NCBI RefSeq assembly: GCF_004359575.1
Contig: NZ_SCWF01000001.1
Span: 248,001-312,000, forward strand
From: Macrococcus bovicus
GTDB taxonomy: Bacteria; Bacillota; Bacilli; Staphylococcales; Staphylococcaceae
Length of the DNA stretch: 64,000 bases
Direction: 5' to 3'
A model generated the notes under the pieces. That model was not told the origin of the DNA, did no database searches, and saw nothing but the letters and a program-made list of their open reading frames with translations. Both the position numbers and the translations under genes were made by a program. This document shows, in pieces, positions 1-7,553 of this stretch (position 1 is the stretch's first letter; the number at the start of each line of letters is the position of its first letter).

Positions 1-583
1 TGTCTCCGATCCCCTTGATCTCCTTCATCTCTTCCTTCGACTTGAAACCCCCATGCTGCTCCCGGTAAAGCAGGATGTCGGCCGCTTTCTTCGGTCCAAT
101 GCCCGGGATCTCCTGCAGCTCTGTCTCAGTCGCCTTATTGATATTGATCACCTTGCTCTCAGGGCCTTGACCGCTTCCTGCTTCAGTGTGATACATCGCA
201 AACTTCTCCTCTTTGACCTCACCTTTAAAAGGGACGTAAATCACCATCTGATCCGTCAACAGCATCGACAAGTTCACCGCTTCAAGGTCTGCATTTTCTC
301 TTGGCTGAGCCAGGACGATGACATCGTTGACGCGCTGATTTTCTCGCGAAGGATAGACCCCCGGATGCTTGACCGCCCCTTTTATATCAACGATCAGTTC
401 CTTGTCAGGTCCTTCAGTGGTCACGACTTTTTCGACAGCCGGTTTCTCCTCTGCCAGGGACTCGAGCGGCTCTACCGGTTTCTTAGCGGACGACAGATAG
501 ATGAATAGGACCGCCATCAGTATAATGAGGCATATACCCAGCTTCATTTTATGCGTCATCAGCAGTTCATGAATTTTTTCCAC
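1..583 (-). CDS. comEA: ComEA, competence DNA-binding protein (3' end outside window)
   Basis: Membrane-anchored receptor that binds double-stranded DNA outside the cell and passes it to the ComEC channel during transformation. The reading frame starts with GTG at 581-583, behind a GGGGAGGTG ribosome site. It has a short cytoplasmic N-terminus, one membrane helix at about residues 14-30 (LGICLIILMAVLFIYLSS), a linker, an SLBB-type segment (VDIKGAVKHPGVYPS), and a C-terminal helix-hairpin-helix region (ELQEIPGIGPKKAADIL, then EIKGIGDK) that contacts the DNA backbone. About 194 codons are visible and the last few lie left of base 1. It is easily missed because the start is GTG and the end is cut off. 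The neighbouring yqeM-rsfS-yqeK order is the usual one for comEA in Bacillales. Confidence 0.93.
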   Translation of the reverse strand, partial: MEKIHELLMTHKMKLGICLIILMAVLFIYLSSAKKPVEPLESLAEEKPAVEKVVTTEGPDKELIVDIKGAVKHPGVYPSRENQRVNDVIVLAQPRENADLEAVNLSMLLTDQMVIYVPFKGEVKEEKFAMYHTEAGSGQGPESKVININKATETELQEIPGIGPKKAADILLYREQHGGFKSKEEMKEIKGIGD

Positions 584-649
584 AAAAAAACACCTCCCCT
601 TAATAATCGGAGAGATGTCATCATTTTATTTTTTCTGTCACAATAAAAA

Positions 650-1378
650 TTATCTTTCACGTTTTTTACGTGCAACATAAAAGATTCTTTCAGCATCATG
701 TGGTACTGCTTCATCCGGCTTAAAGTCCGCAAAGACCTTCTCAACTGTAAAACCATTGTTTTCTAGCAGCGTTCGATAATCTTCCGGCTCAAAGGTCCGC
801 TGATAGTGTGATTCATCAAAACGTCGATACTTACCGTCTTCTTCCAGCATGAAGAAACTCATATCGTGATAGACACTGTGCTCCTCTTCGCCTGGCACTG
901 TCTGCCACAAATAAGTCACACGGTCCGTCTCGTCACTGTAAGTCTGTCCGTTGAACAGATGAGTCATCTTCCAGACCGAATGGACATCAAAGAGAAATAC
1001 ACCGTCTTCCTCAAGATGGTTATAGAGCCGGCTGAAAAGTACATTCAGCTCTTCTTCCGCTGTGACATAATTCAGGCTGTCGCAGAAACAGGTGATGACG
1101 TCAAACGTCCGGTCCAGTTCAAGTGCTGTCATATCCTGCACCAGCCACTGAATGGATGGGTCTTTAGTCTGGGCCACTGTCAACATGTCCTCACTCAGAT
1201 CCACACCGACACGTTCCAGCTGTTTCGGCAGCAGTGTCGTAAAAGAACCCGTGCCACATGCAAGGTCAAGTATGGAATGCTTTCCCTTCAGATAAGGGGC
1301 TGTCACCTCAATCCACTGGTCATACGGCTGGTCATACATCAGTTCATCATAGAGAACTGCAAATGCCTCGTATGTCAT
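650..1378 (-). CDS. yqeM: YqeM-like class I SAM-dependent methyltransferase
   Basis: Predicted S-adenosylmethionine-dependent methyltransferase of 242 residues with unknown substrate. The SAM-binding motif I (LDLACGTGSF) lies at about residues 37-46, followed by the acidic motif (VGVDLS) and a motif IV-like stretch (FDVITCFCDSLNYV). Its start overlaps the end of rsfS by 4 bases (ATGA), so the two are translationally coupled. The gene sits in the conserved rsfS-yqeK-nadD block and is likely co-transcribed with it. Length and motifs match YqeM of Bacillus and Staphylococcus. The family is clear; the biological reaction is not known. Confidence 0.9.
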   Translation of the reverse strand: MTYEAFAVLYDELMYDQPYDQWIEVTAPYLKGKHSILDLACGTGSFTTLLPKQLERVGVDLSEDMLTVAQTKDPSIQWLVQDMTALELDRTFDVITCFCDSLNYVTAEEELNVLFSRLYNHLEEDGVFLFDVHSVWKMTHLFNGQTYSDETDRVTYLWQTVPGEEEHSVYHDMSFFMLEEDGKYRRFDESHYQRTFEPEDYRTLLENNGFTVEKVFADFKPDEAVPHDAERIFYVARKKRER

Positions 1379-1719
1379 GCTTCGTAGGTGATGAACTCTG
1401 CATCACGATACAGACGCTCCAAGTTATAGTAGCTTCGTTCATCGCGGTGGAAGATATGGACTACAACATCATCCAGGTCTACAAGTATCCACTGCGCCTC
1501 GTTGAAGCCTTCAAGCTTGCCTACCTCAATCCCTGCTTTTTCTGCCTGTTCCTTCACTTCTCTTGCAATCGCCTGTACCTGGCGGTCAGAATTGGCATGG
1601 CAGATGACGTAGTAATCAGTGATGCCACTGATCTCCTTGACATCAATACCGATGATTTCCTCTGCCTTTTTATCGTCACACGCTTTAAATGCGAGTTCAA
1701 GTAATTGTTTTGAATCCAT
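1375..1719 (-). CDS. rsfS: Ribosomal silencing factor RsfS (Iojap family)
   Basis: Small factor of 114 residues that binds ribosomal protein L14 on the large subunit and blocks subunit joining, lowering translation in starvation and aiding late assembly. Family hallmarks are present: the central GITDYYVICHANSDRQVQAIA segment and the C-terminal LVDLDDVVVHIFHRDERSYYNLERL block that carries the L14-binding surface. The length is normal. It lies between yqeK and yqeM and overlaps yqeM by 4 bases, the arrangement found across Bacillales. Confidence 0.96.
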   Translation of the reverse strand: MDSKQLLELAFKACDDKKAEEIIGIDVKEISGITDYYVICHANSDRQVQAIAREVKEQAEKAGIEVGKLEGFNEAQWILVDLDDVVVHIFHRDERSYYNLERLYRDAEFITYEA

Positions 1720-1737
1720 TCAATCCATCCTTTTAAG

Positions 1738-2304
1738 TTATTTTTCGAGGTTATAGTAATTCAGGCAATCTATCGTCAGCGGATAGATCACGTGATCGGC
1801 TTCCGCCAAATATAAGACTGTTCGTTTTGAGATTTCATAGATTGCTTTATCAAGTTTCTGCTCATCAAAGATCATCTTTCTGATGTCATCAACGCCGGGC
1901 TGTGTCCGCCCCGGTTCGATATAATCAGCCACAAAAATGATTTTTTCACTGAGCGTCATATGAGGACGTCCAGTCGTATGATGATAGATGGCAAGATAAA
2001 TCTCTTCGTCTTCTATCCCGAATTCATTTTTCATGATCGCTGCGCCGACCGGTCCATGCAGAATCTCGGAATTATAGGCTAAAAGTGTATTATCAAGCTC
2101 ATATTTCGTCACTTTCTGATATAGTTTTGACAGCTCATCATATTTTGCATAGTCGTGCAGAATACCTGCAATTTCAACCCGTTCAGCATCACCGCCAAAA
2201 ATTCCAGCCATCTTCACGGCTGTTTCAGCGACTCGCAGGGAATGCTCAAAACGTTTTTTCGGCAATTTTTCTTCAACTATTTTAATCGCTTTTTTCTTTT
2301 TCAT
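1738..2304 (-). CDS. yqeK: YqeK, HD-domain Ap4A hydrolase
   Basis: HD-superfamily phosphohydrolase (188 residues from the chosen start). YqeK enzymes split diadenosine tetraphosphate symmetrically into two ADP. The metal ligands of the HD fold are visible: RFEHSLRVAE near the N-terminus, the HD pair in GILHDYAKY, then HGPVGA and the YHHTTGRP segment. An upstream in-frame ATG would add 10 residues. The start at 2304 (MKKKKAIKIVEEKLPKKRFEH) is preferred because AAAGGAA lies 8 bases before it and it matches family length. The gene overlaps nadD by about 20 bases, implying coupled translation within the nadD-yqeK-rsfS operon. Confidence 0.93.
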   Translation of the reverse strand: MKKKKAIKIVEEKLPKKRFEHSLRVAETAVKMAGIFGGDAERVEIAGILHDYAKYDELSKLYQKVTKYELDNTLLAYNSEILHGPVGAAIMKNEFGIEDEEIYLAIYHHTTGRPHMTLSEKIIFVADYIEPGRTQPGVDDIRKMIFDEQKLDKAIYEISKRTVLYLAEADHVIYPLTIDCLNYYNLEK

Positions 2305-2848
2305 AGATACGTTCCTTTCGCACATACGACTCAATGTCTTCAGTGAGCCAGAACTTCACGGTCTTACCTGCAGCAAGACGCGTTCTGATCTCGGTAGAGC
2401 TGACATCAATTCGCGGAATATGGAAGCTCACTGCCTCTTCGACCTGCTGATACTCAACTGAACGATTCACCACTATAAATGTGCACATCTGATGCAGTTC
2501 ATCTATGCGGTACCAGTTGTGCAGCTGATCGTACTGATCAGTGCCGATGACGACATAGATATCCGGATCACTTTCTGCCAGATACTTTACAGTATCATAC
2601 GTATAGCTCTGCCCTCTGCGCTCCAGCTCGAATGTCGACACCTCGCCAAAACCCAGTCCAGCGATGCCAAGGGTCAGCATCTTCAGTCTCTCCTCGTCTG
2701 TCGCAACAGCATGCCGTGATTTCAACGGACTGTGCGCGGCCGGCATAAAAATAAACCGGTCTGGCCTGAAGGCCGCATGCACCTCATTCGCCACCACGAG
2801 ATGACCGATGTGCAGAGGGTCGAACGTCCCGCCGTATAGTATGATCAT
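2282..2848 (-). CDS. nadD: Nicotinate-nucleotide adenylyltransferase
   Basis: Joins nicotinic acid mononucleotide to ATP to give deamido-NAD, the penultimate step of NAD synthesis. The 188-residue protein shows the nucleotidyltransferase signatures: YGGTFDPLHIGHLV at residues 4-17, with the HxGH phosphate-binding motif, and the DVSSTEIR motif (SSTxxR, equivalent to ISSTxIR) near residue 155. The length is normal. It overlaps yhbY by 4 bases and yqeK downstream, so the block is expressed together. Confidence 0.96.
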   Translation of the reverse strand: MIILYGGTFDPLHIGHLVVANEVHAAFRPDRFIFMPAAHSPLKSRHAVATDEERLKMLTLGIAGLGFGEVSTFELERRGQSYTYDTVKYLAESDPDIYVVIGTDQYDQLHNWYRIDELHQMCTFIVVNRSVEYQQVEEAVSFHIPRIDVSSTEIRTRLAAGKTVKFWLTEDIESYVRKERIYEKEKSD

Positions 2849-3138
2849 CGCGGCAGTTCAATTTTCTTGTGGTTTTTAGAAGGCTTATACAGAATAATCG
2901 TCGAACCGATCAACTGGACGAGGTCGCCGTGTACGCGGCGCGCCACCTCTTCAGCCAGCTCCTCTTTTTCATCATCATTATTCTGAAGAATGCTGACTTT
3001 AATCAACTCTCTCTTCTCCAGCACTTCGTTCAGCTGTTCAATCAGATTGTCATTGATGCCTCCTTTACCGATCTGGAAGATCGGATCAAGATGGTGGGCT
3101 TCTCCGCGTAAATAACGTTTTTGTTTACCTGTTAACAT
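2845..3138 (-). CDS. yhbY: YhbY-family RNA-binding protein (CRM domain)
   Basis: Small CRM-domain protein (97 residues) that associates with pre-50S ribosomal particles. The family's GKGGIND loop is present (FQIGKGGINDNLIEQL, about residues 22-37), as is a second basic segment, and the C-terminal IGSTIILYKPSKNHKKIELPR is typical of the staphylococcal and bacillus form. It lies between aroE and nadD in the usual order. A function in late ribosome assembly is inferred from the family and from the neighbouring rsfS and yqeH. Confidence 0.93.
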   Translation of the reverse strand: MLTGKQKRYLRGEAHHLDPIFQIGKGGINDNLIEQLNEVLEKRELIKVSILQNNDDEKEELAEEVARRVHGDLVQLIGSTIILYKPSKNHKKIELPR

Positions 3139-3148
3139 ATCGTTCCTC

Positions 3149-3934
3149 CTATAAATGATTCTTCACACATTCGGTCATAGCCGCTCGATCTGCTTCTAGA
3201 CCTGTCCAGATTTTAAAGCTCTGTGCGCCCTGGTTGACGAACATCCCCAGTCCATTGATCGTGGTCAGCCCGAGACTGTCAGCGAGCGCGAGAAAAGGCG
3301 TCTTGCTCGGTGTATAGATGATGTCTGCAACCACTGCATCCGGATGCACTGAACTGAAGTCGTAAAGCACCTCATCTTTAAAGCCGGTCATGCCGACCGG
3401 TGTGGTATTGACCAGTAAATCCGTTCGGTCTGCATATCGCTCAATATCCTGCAATGTGATCTTGTTTACATCAAACGGCCAGTCATCCAGACGTTCAGGG
3501 CTGCGGTTGGCTACAGTGACCTCCGCTCCTCTGGCCGCAAATCCTTGAGCGATCGCTCTGCTGGCGCCTCCCGCTCCAATCAACAGGACATGGCGATAAT
3601 CATGTAGCGGCAGACTTTCAATAAAGCCGGATGCGTCTGTATTGTAGCCTGTCCACTTATCCCCGGTAATTTTAACCGTATTGACGGCACCCATTTTCAG
3701 CGCATCAGCATCTACTTCATCCAGATAATCCATGATAGCGGTCTTGAACGGGATTGTCACATTAAAACCATCCATCTCCTTAGCCGTCATGATATCACGG
3801 ATGTGATGGAAATGATTCGGATGGATATCAAGTGCCAGATAGGAATAATCGAGTCCAAGCGACCTGAAATTAGCATGATGCATCACAGGGGATAAGGAAT
3901 GGCTGATCGGGTGGCCGATAACGGCAAAATTCAT
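3149..3934 (-). CDS. aroE: Shikimate dehydrogenase (NADP+)
   Basis: Reduces 3-dehydroshikimate to shikimate with NADPH in the route to aromatic amino acids. The 261-residue protein (from the second in-frame ATG, MNFAVIGHPISHSLSP) has the N-terminal substrate site (SHSLSP), the NVTIPFK motif with catalytic Lys near residue 65, Asp in NTDASG near residue 100, and the GAGGASRAIA dinucleotide-binding loop at about 124-133. The C-terminal NQGAQSFKIWTG contributes the substrate Gln. The upstream ATG two codons earlier is also possible. It follows yqeH closely in the same operon. Confidence 0.95.
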   Translation of the reverse strand: MNFAVIGHPISHSLSPVMHHANFRSLGLDYSYLALDIHPNHFHHIRDIMTAKEMDGFNVTIPFKTAIMDYLDEVDADALKMGAVNTVKITGDKWTGYNTDASGFIESLPLHDYRHVLLIGAGGASRAIAQGFAARGAEVTVANRSPERLDDWPFDVNKITLQDIERYADRTDLLVNTTPVGMTGFKDEVLYDFSSVHPDAVVADIIYTPSKTPFLALADSLGLTTINGLGMFVNQGAQSFKIWTGLEADRAAMTECVKNHL

Positions 3935-3942
3935 CGTCATCC

Positions 3943-5040
3943 CTATAAGATGCTCGGTCTTAAATAGACATCCACTTGTTTAGGGGCATAAACTTCAAGC
4001 ACGGCCCCTTCTTCAACAGTGATAAAACCGAGTCCTGATATGATGATATCCTGCTTCTGCTCTTTCACAGATAATGTATGTCTTTTAAGGTTGTTAAAAT
4101 CAAATGTCTTGTTTCCCGGCGGTGTCAAAAGCTCCCCTATCTGACGATGCCATAGATCTTCTGCATTCACACGCTTCGTCCGGTGAATATTCAGACGATT
4201 GGAGACAAAACAATTCAAGCTGCGTCTGCCACCCGACACATAATCCACGCGTACTAAACCACCCAGGAAGAGGGTCTGCCCTTCATTCAGCTGGAAGTTA
4301 CGCGGCTTGATCTCTTCTTTTGGCATGATGACTTTTAATTCGTCGTCAGTGACGTAATGCGTCATCTGGTGAGACTGTATGATACCCGGTGTATCATACA
4401 TAAACGTACCATCACCTAGAGGGATATCGATTAAATCAAGTGTCGTACCCGGAAAATGTGAAGTCGTAATGACATTTTTCTCACCGATACTGCGTTCAAT
4501 CAGCTTATTGATCAGTGTTGATTTGCCGACGTTTGTCGTCCCGACGATATAGACATCCTGGCCGTTACGCTCCTCTTCAATCACTTGAAGCAATTCATCT
4601 ATGCCATGGTTCTTCTCAGCCGAAATCAGCACCACTGCATCCGGCTTCATACCCAGTTCTTTTGCCAGGTGTTTGATCCAGTTCTCTACACGCTTCTTAT
4701 TGATCAGCTTAGGCAGTAAATCGATCTTGTTGGCCGCCAGAATGACTTTTTTCTGCCCGACAATGCGTTTCAAGCCGCTGATCCATGACCCTTGAAAATC
4801 AAAGACATCAATGACATTGACGATGATACCTTCACGGTCACTGAGGGCATTCAGCATCGTCAGAAAGTCGTCACTCGACATATTGACATCTTGAATCTCG
4901 TTGTAATGCTTCAGTCTGAAGCAGCGCCTGCAGATGACATCCTCTTTATTGAGACTAGATTTCGGCACATAGCCCGCCTGATTCGGATCTTCACTCTGAA
5001 GAACAGCGCCGCAGCCGATACATCTTAATTCGTTAGACAA
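3943..5040 (-). CDS. yqeH: YqeH, circularly permuted GTPase for 30S ribosome assembly
   Basis: Ribosome-biogenesis GTPase needed for maturation of the 30S subunit. The 365-residue protein begins with a treble-clef zinc finger (CIGC and CRRC, residues 7-39). The GTPase motifs then come in permuted order: NKID (G4), SAEK (G5), GTTNVGKST (G1 P-loop), TTLD (switch) and DTPG (G3). This order is the family's diagnostic. The C-terminal part is the RNA-binding domain. In other Staphylococcaceae yqeG directly precedes yqeH; here the two lie about 15 kb apart, partly because of accessory genes and partly because of the island. Confidence 0.95.
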   Translation of the reverse strand: MSNELRCIGCGAVLQSEDPNQAGYVPKSSLNKEDVICRRCFRLKHYNEIQDVNMSSDDFLTMLNALSDREGIIVNVIDVFDFQGSWISGLKRIVGQKKVILAANKIDLLPKLINKKRVENWIKHLAKELGMKPDAVVLISAEKNHGIDELLQVIEEERNGQDVYIVGTTNVGKSTLINKLIERSIGEKNVITTSHFPGTTLDLIDIPLGDGTFMYDTPGIIQSHQMTHYVTDDELKVIMPKEEIKPRNFQLNEGQTLFLGGLVRVDYVSGGRRSLNCFVSNRLNIHRTKRVNAEDLWHRQIGELLTPPGNKTFDFNNLKRHTLSVKEQKQDIIISGLGFITVEEGAVLEVYAPKQVDVYLRPSIL

Positions 5041-5113
5041 ATATGTTTCCTCCTAAAGTTATGTTTATCCATCCCTATTTTAGCACATTTCTATTTGAAT
5101 CAAAAAATTGACA

Positions 5114-5139
5114 TAAAAAAAGTCCCAGTAGCCCGGGAC
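5114..5139 (-). terminator. Rho-independent terminator of the tRNA-Gly gene
   Basis: On the minus strand GTCCC-GGGCTACT-GGGAC is followed by a run of seven T. It starts 5 bases beyond the tRNA's discriminator base, so it marks the 3' end of a monocistronic tRNA transcript. Confidence 0.85.
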
Positions 5140-5143
5140 GGTA

Positions 5144-5214
5144 AGCGGATGACTGGAATTGAACCAATGACTCCAGCCAGGAAGACTGGTATTATAACAT
5201 TTAACTACATCCGC
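5144..5214 (-). tRNA. tRNA-Gly(UCC), probably the non-proteinogenic cell-wall type
   Basis: The cloverleaf can be drawn by hand on the minus strand. Acceptor arm GCGGATG/CATCCGC has 7 pairs. D arm GTTA/TAAT encloses loop AATGTTA. Anticodon arm CCAGT/GCTGG holds loop CTTCCTG, giving anticodon TCC (Gly). The variable loop is AGTC, and T arm ATTGG/CCAGT holds loop TTCAATT. The discriminator is T and CCA is not encoded. G1-C72, C2-G71 and U73 are glycine identity elements, so charging by glycyl-tRNA synthetase is expected. Odd features: the invariant G18-G19 is G-T, base 37 is T, and the T stem is weak (A49-T65, T50-G64, T51-A63), which should weaken EF-Tu binding. Staphylococci use such tRNA-Gly molecules to feed FemX/A/B in pentaglycine bridge synthesis. 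A decaying tRNA pseudogene is the alternative, but intact pairing, promoter and terminator argue against it. Confidence 0.82.
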
Positions 5215-5242
5215 ATATATAATTCTGATGAACACTTTATCT

Positions 5243-5271
5243 ATAATAGCACAGATAAAATATTTACGCAA
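5243..5271 (-). promoter_or_regulatory. Promoter of the tRNA-Gly gene
   Basis: On the minus strand TTGCGT and TATTAT are separated by 17 bases, with TGC directly before the -10 box (extended -10). The expected start is about 25-30 bases before the mature 5' end. The -35 box abuts the terminator of the gene upstream, so the tRNA has its own promoter. Confidence 0.8.
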
Positions 5272-5272
5272 C

Positions 5273-5299
5273 AAAAAAACGGACTTTTTATGAAGTCCG
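5273..5299 (-). terminator. Terminator after the small acidic gene
   Basis: On the minus strand CGGACTT and AAGTCCG pair around a 6-base loop and are followed by seven T. Confidence 0.8.
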
Positions 5300-5304
5300 A
5301 AAAA

Positions 5305-5547
5305 TCACCATCTGTTCTCAAGCTTTTCAAGCATCGCCTGGCCTTGCTGCGTCAGTTTGAGATCTTTCATTTCGTCGATACTATAAGCACCATTTAACTG
5401 GAAGTCTGCTTTATCACCTTCCACTAAATCTTCGTCGAATAAATAATCCAGTTCCGCTTCATCATAGTCATTATTCACAGAATCAAAGCGGCCTTCTTTG
5501 GACACACTGTCTAAATATTTGTAGAGTACATCATTATCAACTGTCAT
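5305..5547 (-). CDS. Small acidic protein of unknown function
   Basis: Protein of 80 residues, rich in Asp and Glu (for example DYDEAELDYLFDEDLVEGDKADF). I do not recognise a family with certainty. The start at ATG 5547 follows AAGGAG at 8 bases; an in-frame TTG two codons upstream is less likely. The C-terminal half (GAYSIDEMKDLKLTQQGQAMLEKLE) resembles the end of a winged-helix fold in which a short helix precedes a Gly-containing turn, but this is only an impression. It has its own terminator and sits between the tRNA-Gly gene and a cupin gene. No membrane segment or signal peptide is visible. Confidence 0.75.
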   Translation of the reverse strand: MTVDNDVLYKYLDSVSKEGRFDSVNNDYDEAELDYLFDEDLVEGDKADFQLNGAYSIDEMKDLKLTQQGQAMLEKLENRW

Positions 5548-5611
5548 ATGCAAATCTCCTTTTTGTTTTCTTAATCAATACCCACCTTCTGACAATATAA
5601 CCTCATATAGA

Positions 5612-5641
5612 AAATAAAAAGACAAACTTTTAAGTCTGTCT
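5612..5641 (-). terminator. Terminator after the cupin gene
   Basis: On the minus strand AGACAGACT pairs with AGTTTGTCT (one G-T pair) around a 4-base loop, followed by TTTTTATTTT. Confidence 0.78.
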
Positions 5642-5645
5642 AAAA

Positions 5646-6068
5646 TCACTGTTCATTTGGATCGTTTTCAGCATCTTCATGTGTTTTATGGACAGTACCA
5701 GGTTCATGGTCAGGCCCTGCATAGATAGAATAAAGTTTAATCGGTTCGTCACCTTTATTCGTCACATTATGCCACGTATCAGCAGGCACAATAATGATAT
5801 CATCTGCCTTCACTTCACGCTCAAAGTTCAGGTTGTCTTCACTTGGTCCCATCTGACATAGACCTTCCCCTAGCTCAATTCTCAAGAACTGTTCAATACC
5901 ATGATGAATCTCAAGCCCGATATCATCGCCAGGTTGAATCGTCATCAATGTGACCTGAAGTTTATCTCCCGTCCAGATAGTCGTACGGAAGTTGTCGTTT
6001 TCAAGTGTCATACCTTCAATGTTCTCAACTACAGGCTGTTTGCCGTGGTCTTTAAAATCATAAGCCAT
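5646..6068 (-). CDS. Cupin-domain protein
   Basis: Single-domain cupin of 140 residues. The first cupin motif is seen in GLEIHHGIEQFLRIELGEGLCQMG, with metal-ligand residues His-His and Glu, and the second in VPADTWHNVTNKGDEPIKLYSIYAGPDHEPGTVH, which supplies the last His. The ending PDHEPGTVHKTHEDAE is characteristic of small cupins annotated as mannose-6-phosphate isomerase-like in Firmicutes. No isomerase activity can be claimed from sequence. It appears monocistronic, with a terminator just downstream and a GNAT gene about 90 bases upstream. Confidence 0.85.
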   Translation of the reverse strand: MAYDFKDHGKQPVVENIEGMTLENDNFRTTIWTGDKLQVTLMTIQPGDDIGLEIHHGIEQFLRIELGEGLCQMGPSEDNLNFEREVKADDIIIVPADTWHNVTNKGDEPIKLYSIYAGPDHEPGTVHKTHEDAENDPNEQ

Positions 6069-6161
6069 CTCTAAACCCTCCTATAAAATAATATACATTT
6101 ACTTCTACCCTTAAATATCAAAGATAACTATCAATCGATGACAAAAGAGTGACTAATGAGC

Positions 6162-6647
6162 CTAAATTCTATAGCCAAGTATAGTTAAAGAATAGGCTTT
6201 ATCATCCATATAAGCGACATCCGGCAGCTGCCCATATGTCGTGAAGCCGTTCTTCTCAAAGAGACGTATGGAGGGTATATTATGGCTGAAGATAAAGGCA
6301 AGCAGTGTTCTCAGGCCCAGCTCTTCTGCCTGTCTCTTCAGTTCCTCTAGAGCATACTGGCCGATTCCCTGTCCGCGGTGATGCTCATCAATATAGATGC
6401 TTACCTCTAGCGTCTGATCGTAGGCGGCACGCGCATAAAATGTACTGAAGCTCATCCAGCCGACCACTTCATCACCTTTCTCAATCACATAGAGCGGTTT
6501 AGCATCATGGTGGTCGTGAAACCACCCCACTCTACTTTCCACTGACACTGGCTCCACGTCTGCTGTCACCATGCGGCCTGCTATTGTGGAGTTGTATATT
6601 TCGACAATTCTATCCAGGTCTTGAAGTTCTGCCCGTCTCGTTTTCAT
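6162..6647 (-). CDS. GNAT-family N-acetyltransferase (PAT/MnaT-like)
   Basis: GNAT acetyltransferase of 161 residues. The acetyl-CoA loop is in IDEHHRGQGIGQYALEEL (R/Q-x-x-G-x-G/A), preceded by the beta-4 segment EVSIYI and followed by LAFIFSHNIPSIRLFEKNGF, which matches the phosphinothricin/methionine-sulfoximine acetyltransferase subgroup. The start MKTRRAELQDLDRI is chosen because GGAGG lies 6 bases before it; an upstream frame extension of 11 residues has no ribosome site. The substrate is unknown but is probably an amino-acid analogue or small amine. Confidence 0.88.
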   Translation of the reverse strand: MKTRRAELQDLDRIVEIYNSTIAGRMVTADVEPVSVESRVGWFHDHHDAKPLYVIEKGDEVVGWMSFSTFYARAAYDQTLEVSIYIDEHHRGQGIGQYALEELKRQAEELGLRTLLAFIFSHNIPSIRLFEKNGFTTYGQLPDVAYMDDKAYSLTILGYRI

Positions 6648-6680
6648 AAGATGCCTCCACTTTTTTCTTAATCTTAACAC

Positions 6681-6708
6681 AAAAATAGGACTGCATCTGC
6701 AGTCCTAT
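6681..6708 (-). terminator. Terminator after the SPFH gene
   Basis: On the minus strand AATAGGACTGC and GCAGTCCTATT pair around AGAT, with a T run after the stem. The 5' arm contains the SPFH stop codon region. Confidence 0.8.
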
Positions 6709-7553
6709 TTATTCACATCCACAATGACACCTTCGCCGCCGATAGTTATCGGCTGCTTACCGTCCCATTTATCGATCATCTGCTTTTTGATGATCTTATT
6801 TGTCAGTGATTTATCCAGGATTTCATTCGCTTCCGCCTGACCCTTTGCTTCAATCTTCTTCTTCGCCGCATTCTGCTCAGCAATAGCGCGGTCAGTCTTC
6901 GCGCGCTCCAGTTCCTGGTTCGCTTTTACCCGTTCATCAATGGCAGCCTGCGTCGCCGCATCTGCCTTCGGACTTGAAATAGCGATATCTTCAACGATAA
7001 ATCCTTGGTCTGTCAGGTTGTTCTGCAGTTCATCCAGTGTTGCCTTCTTGATTTCACTGGTTTTGACACCAAATGTCTCAATCACGGAATATTTGGCGAC
7101 AGATTGACGCAGACCATCCAGTACACGTGTCCGCAGGAAGCCATTCTCCAGCCCTTCAATATCCGCATTACCGAACTTATTGAAAATCTTGACGACCTTA
7201 GTCGGGTCCACATGATAGTTGACACTGATATCCATATCCAGGTTCTTGCCGTCTGATGTCGCGACGTTCAGATTCTGATACTCCTTCGTCTGTGTACGGA
7301 TCGGATAATGGACAGCCTTGTCTAACGGCGAAATAATGTGCCAGCCGGCTGGTTTAGTCTGATCCTTCACCCCTGTTACCGAGTAGATGACGGCCTGATA
7401 ACCTTGCGGCACCTTTTCGATACACATGAACAGGATAAGGGCACCTAACAGCAGTAATGTGCCGATAATAGTGGTCAGCAGTAAAGATTTACGGTTGACC
7501 GGTCTTTTCGCGGGTCTGACGGTCTTCACTTTCGATGTGCTTGATGAGTTCAT
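6705..7553 (-). CDS. SPFH/prohibitin-family membrane protein
   Basis: Membrane-anchored SPFH (band 7) protein of 282 residues. A basic N-terminus is followed by one membrane helix at about residues 28-46 (LLLTTIIGTLLLLGALILFMCI), the SPFH domain from about 50 (VPQGYQAVIYSVTGVKDQTKPAGWHII) to 190, and then an Ala/Glu-rich coiled coil (AAIDERVKANQELERAKTDRAIAEQNAAKKKIEAKG, quoted in part by position 205-245). Such proteins oligomerise into rings or cages at the membrane and organise protease or lipid domains. It overlaps the gene upstream by about 65 bases, which suggests the two work together. Confidence 0.88.
   Translation of the reverse strand: MNSSSTSKVKTVRPAKRPVNRKSLLLTTIIGTLLLLGALILFMCIEKVPQGYQAVIYSVTGVKDQTKPAGWHIISPLDKAVHYPIRTQTKEYQNLNVATSDGKNLDMDISVNYHVDPTKVVKIFNKFGNADIEGLENGFLRTRVLDGLRQSVAKYSVIETFGVKTSEIKKATLDELQNNLTDQGFIVEDIAISSPKADAATQAAIDERVKANQELERAKTDRAIAEQNAAKKKIEAKGQAEANEILDKSLTNKIIKKQMIDKWDGKQPITIGGEGVIVDVNK

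Noticed and set aside
559-756. Minus-strand 65-codon frame across the comEA start and yqeM end
   Set aside because: It overlaps both real genes in another frame and has no ribosome site.
5144-5214. tRNA pseudogene
   Set aside because: All four stems pair and glycine identity bases, promoter and terminator are intact. Unusual bases match the known cell-wall tRNA-Gly type better than decay.
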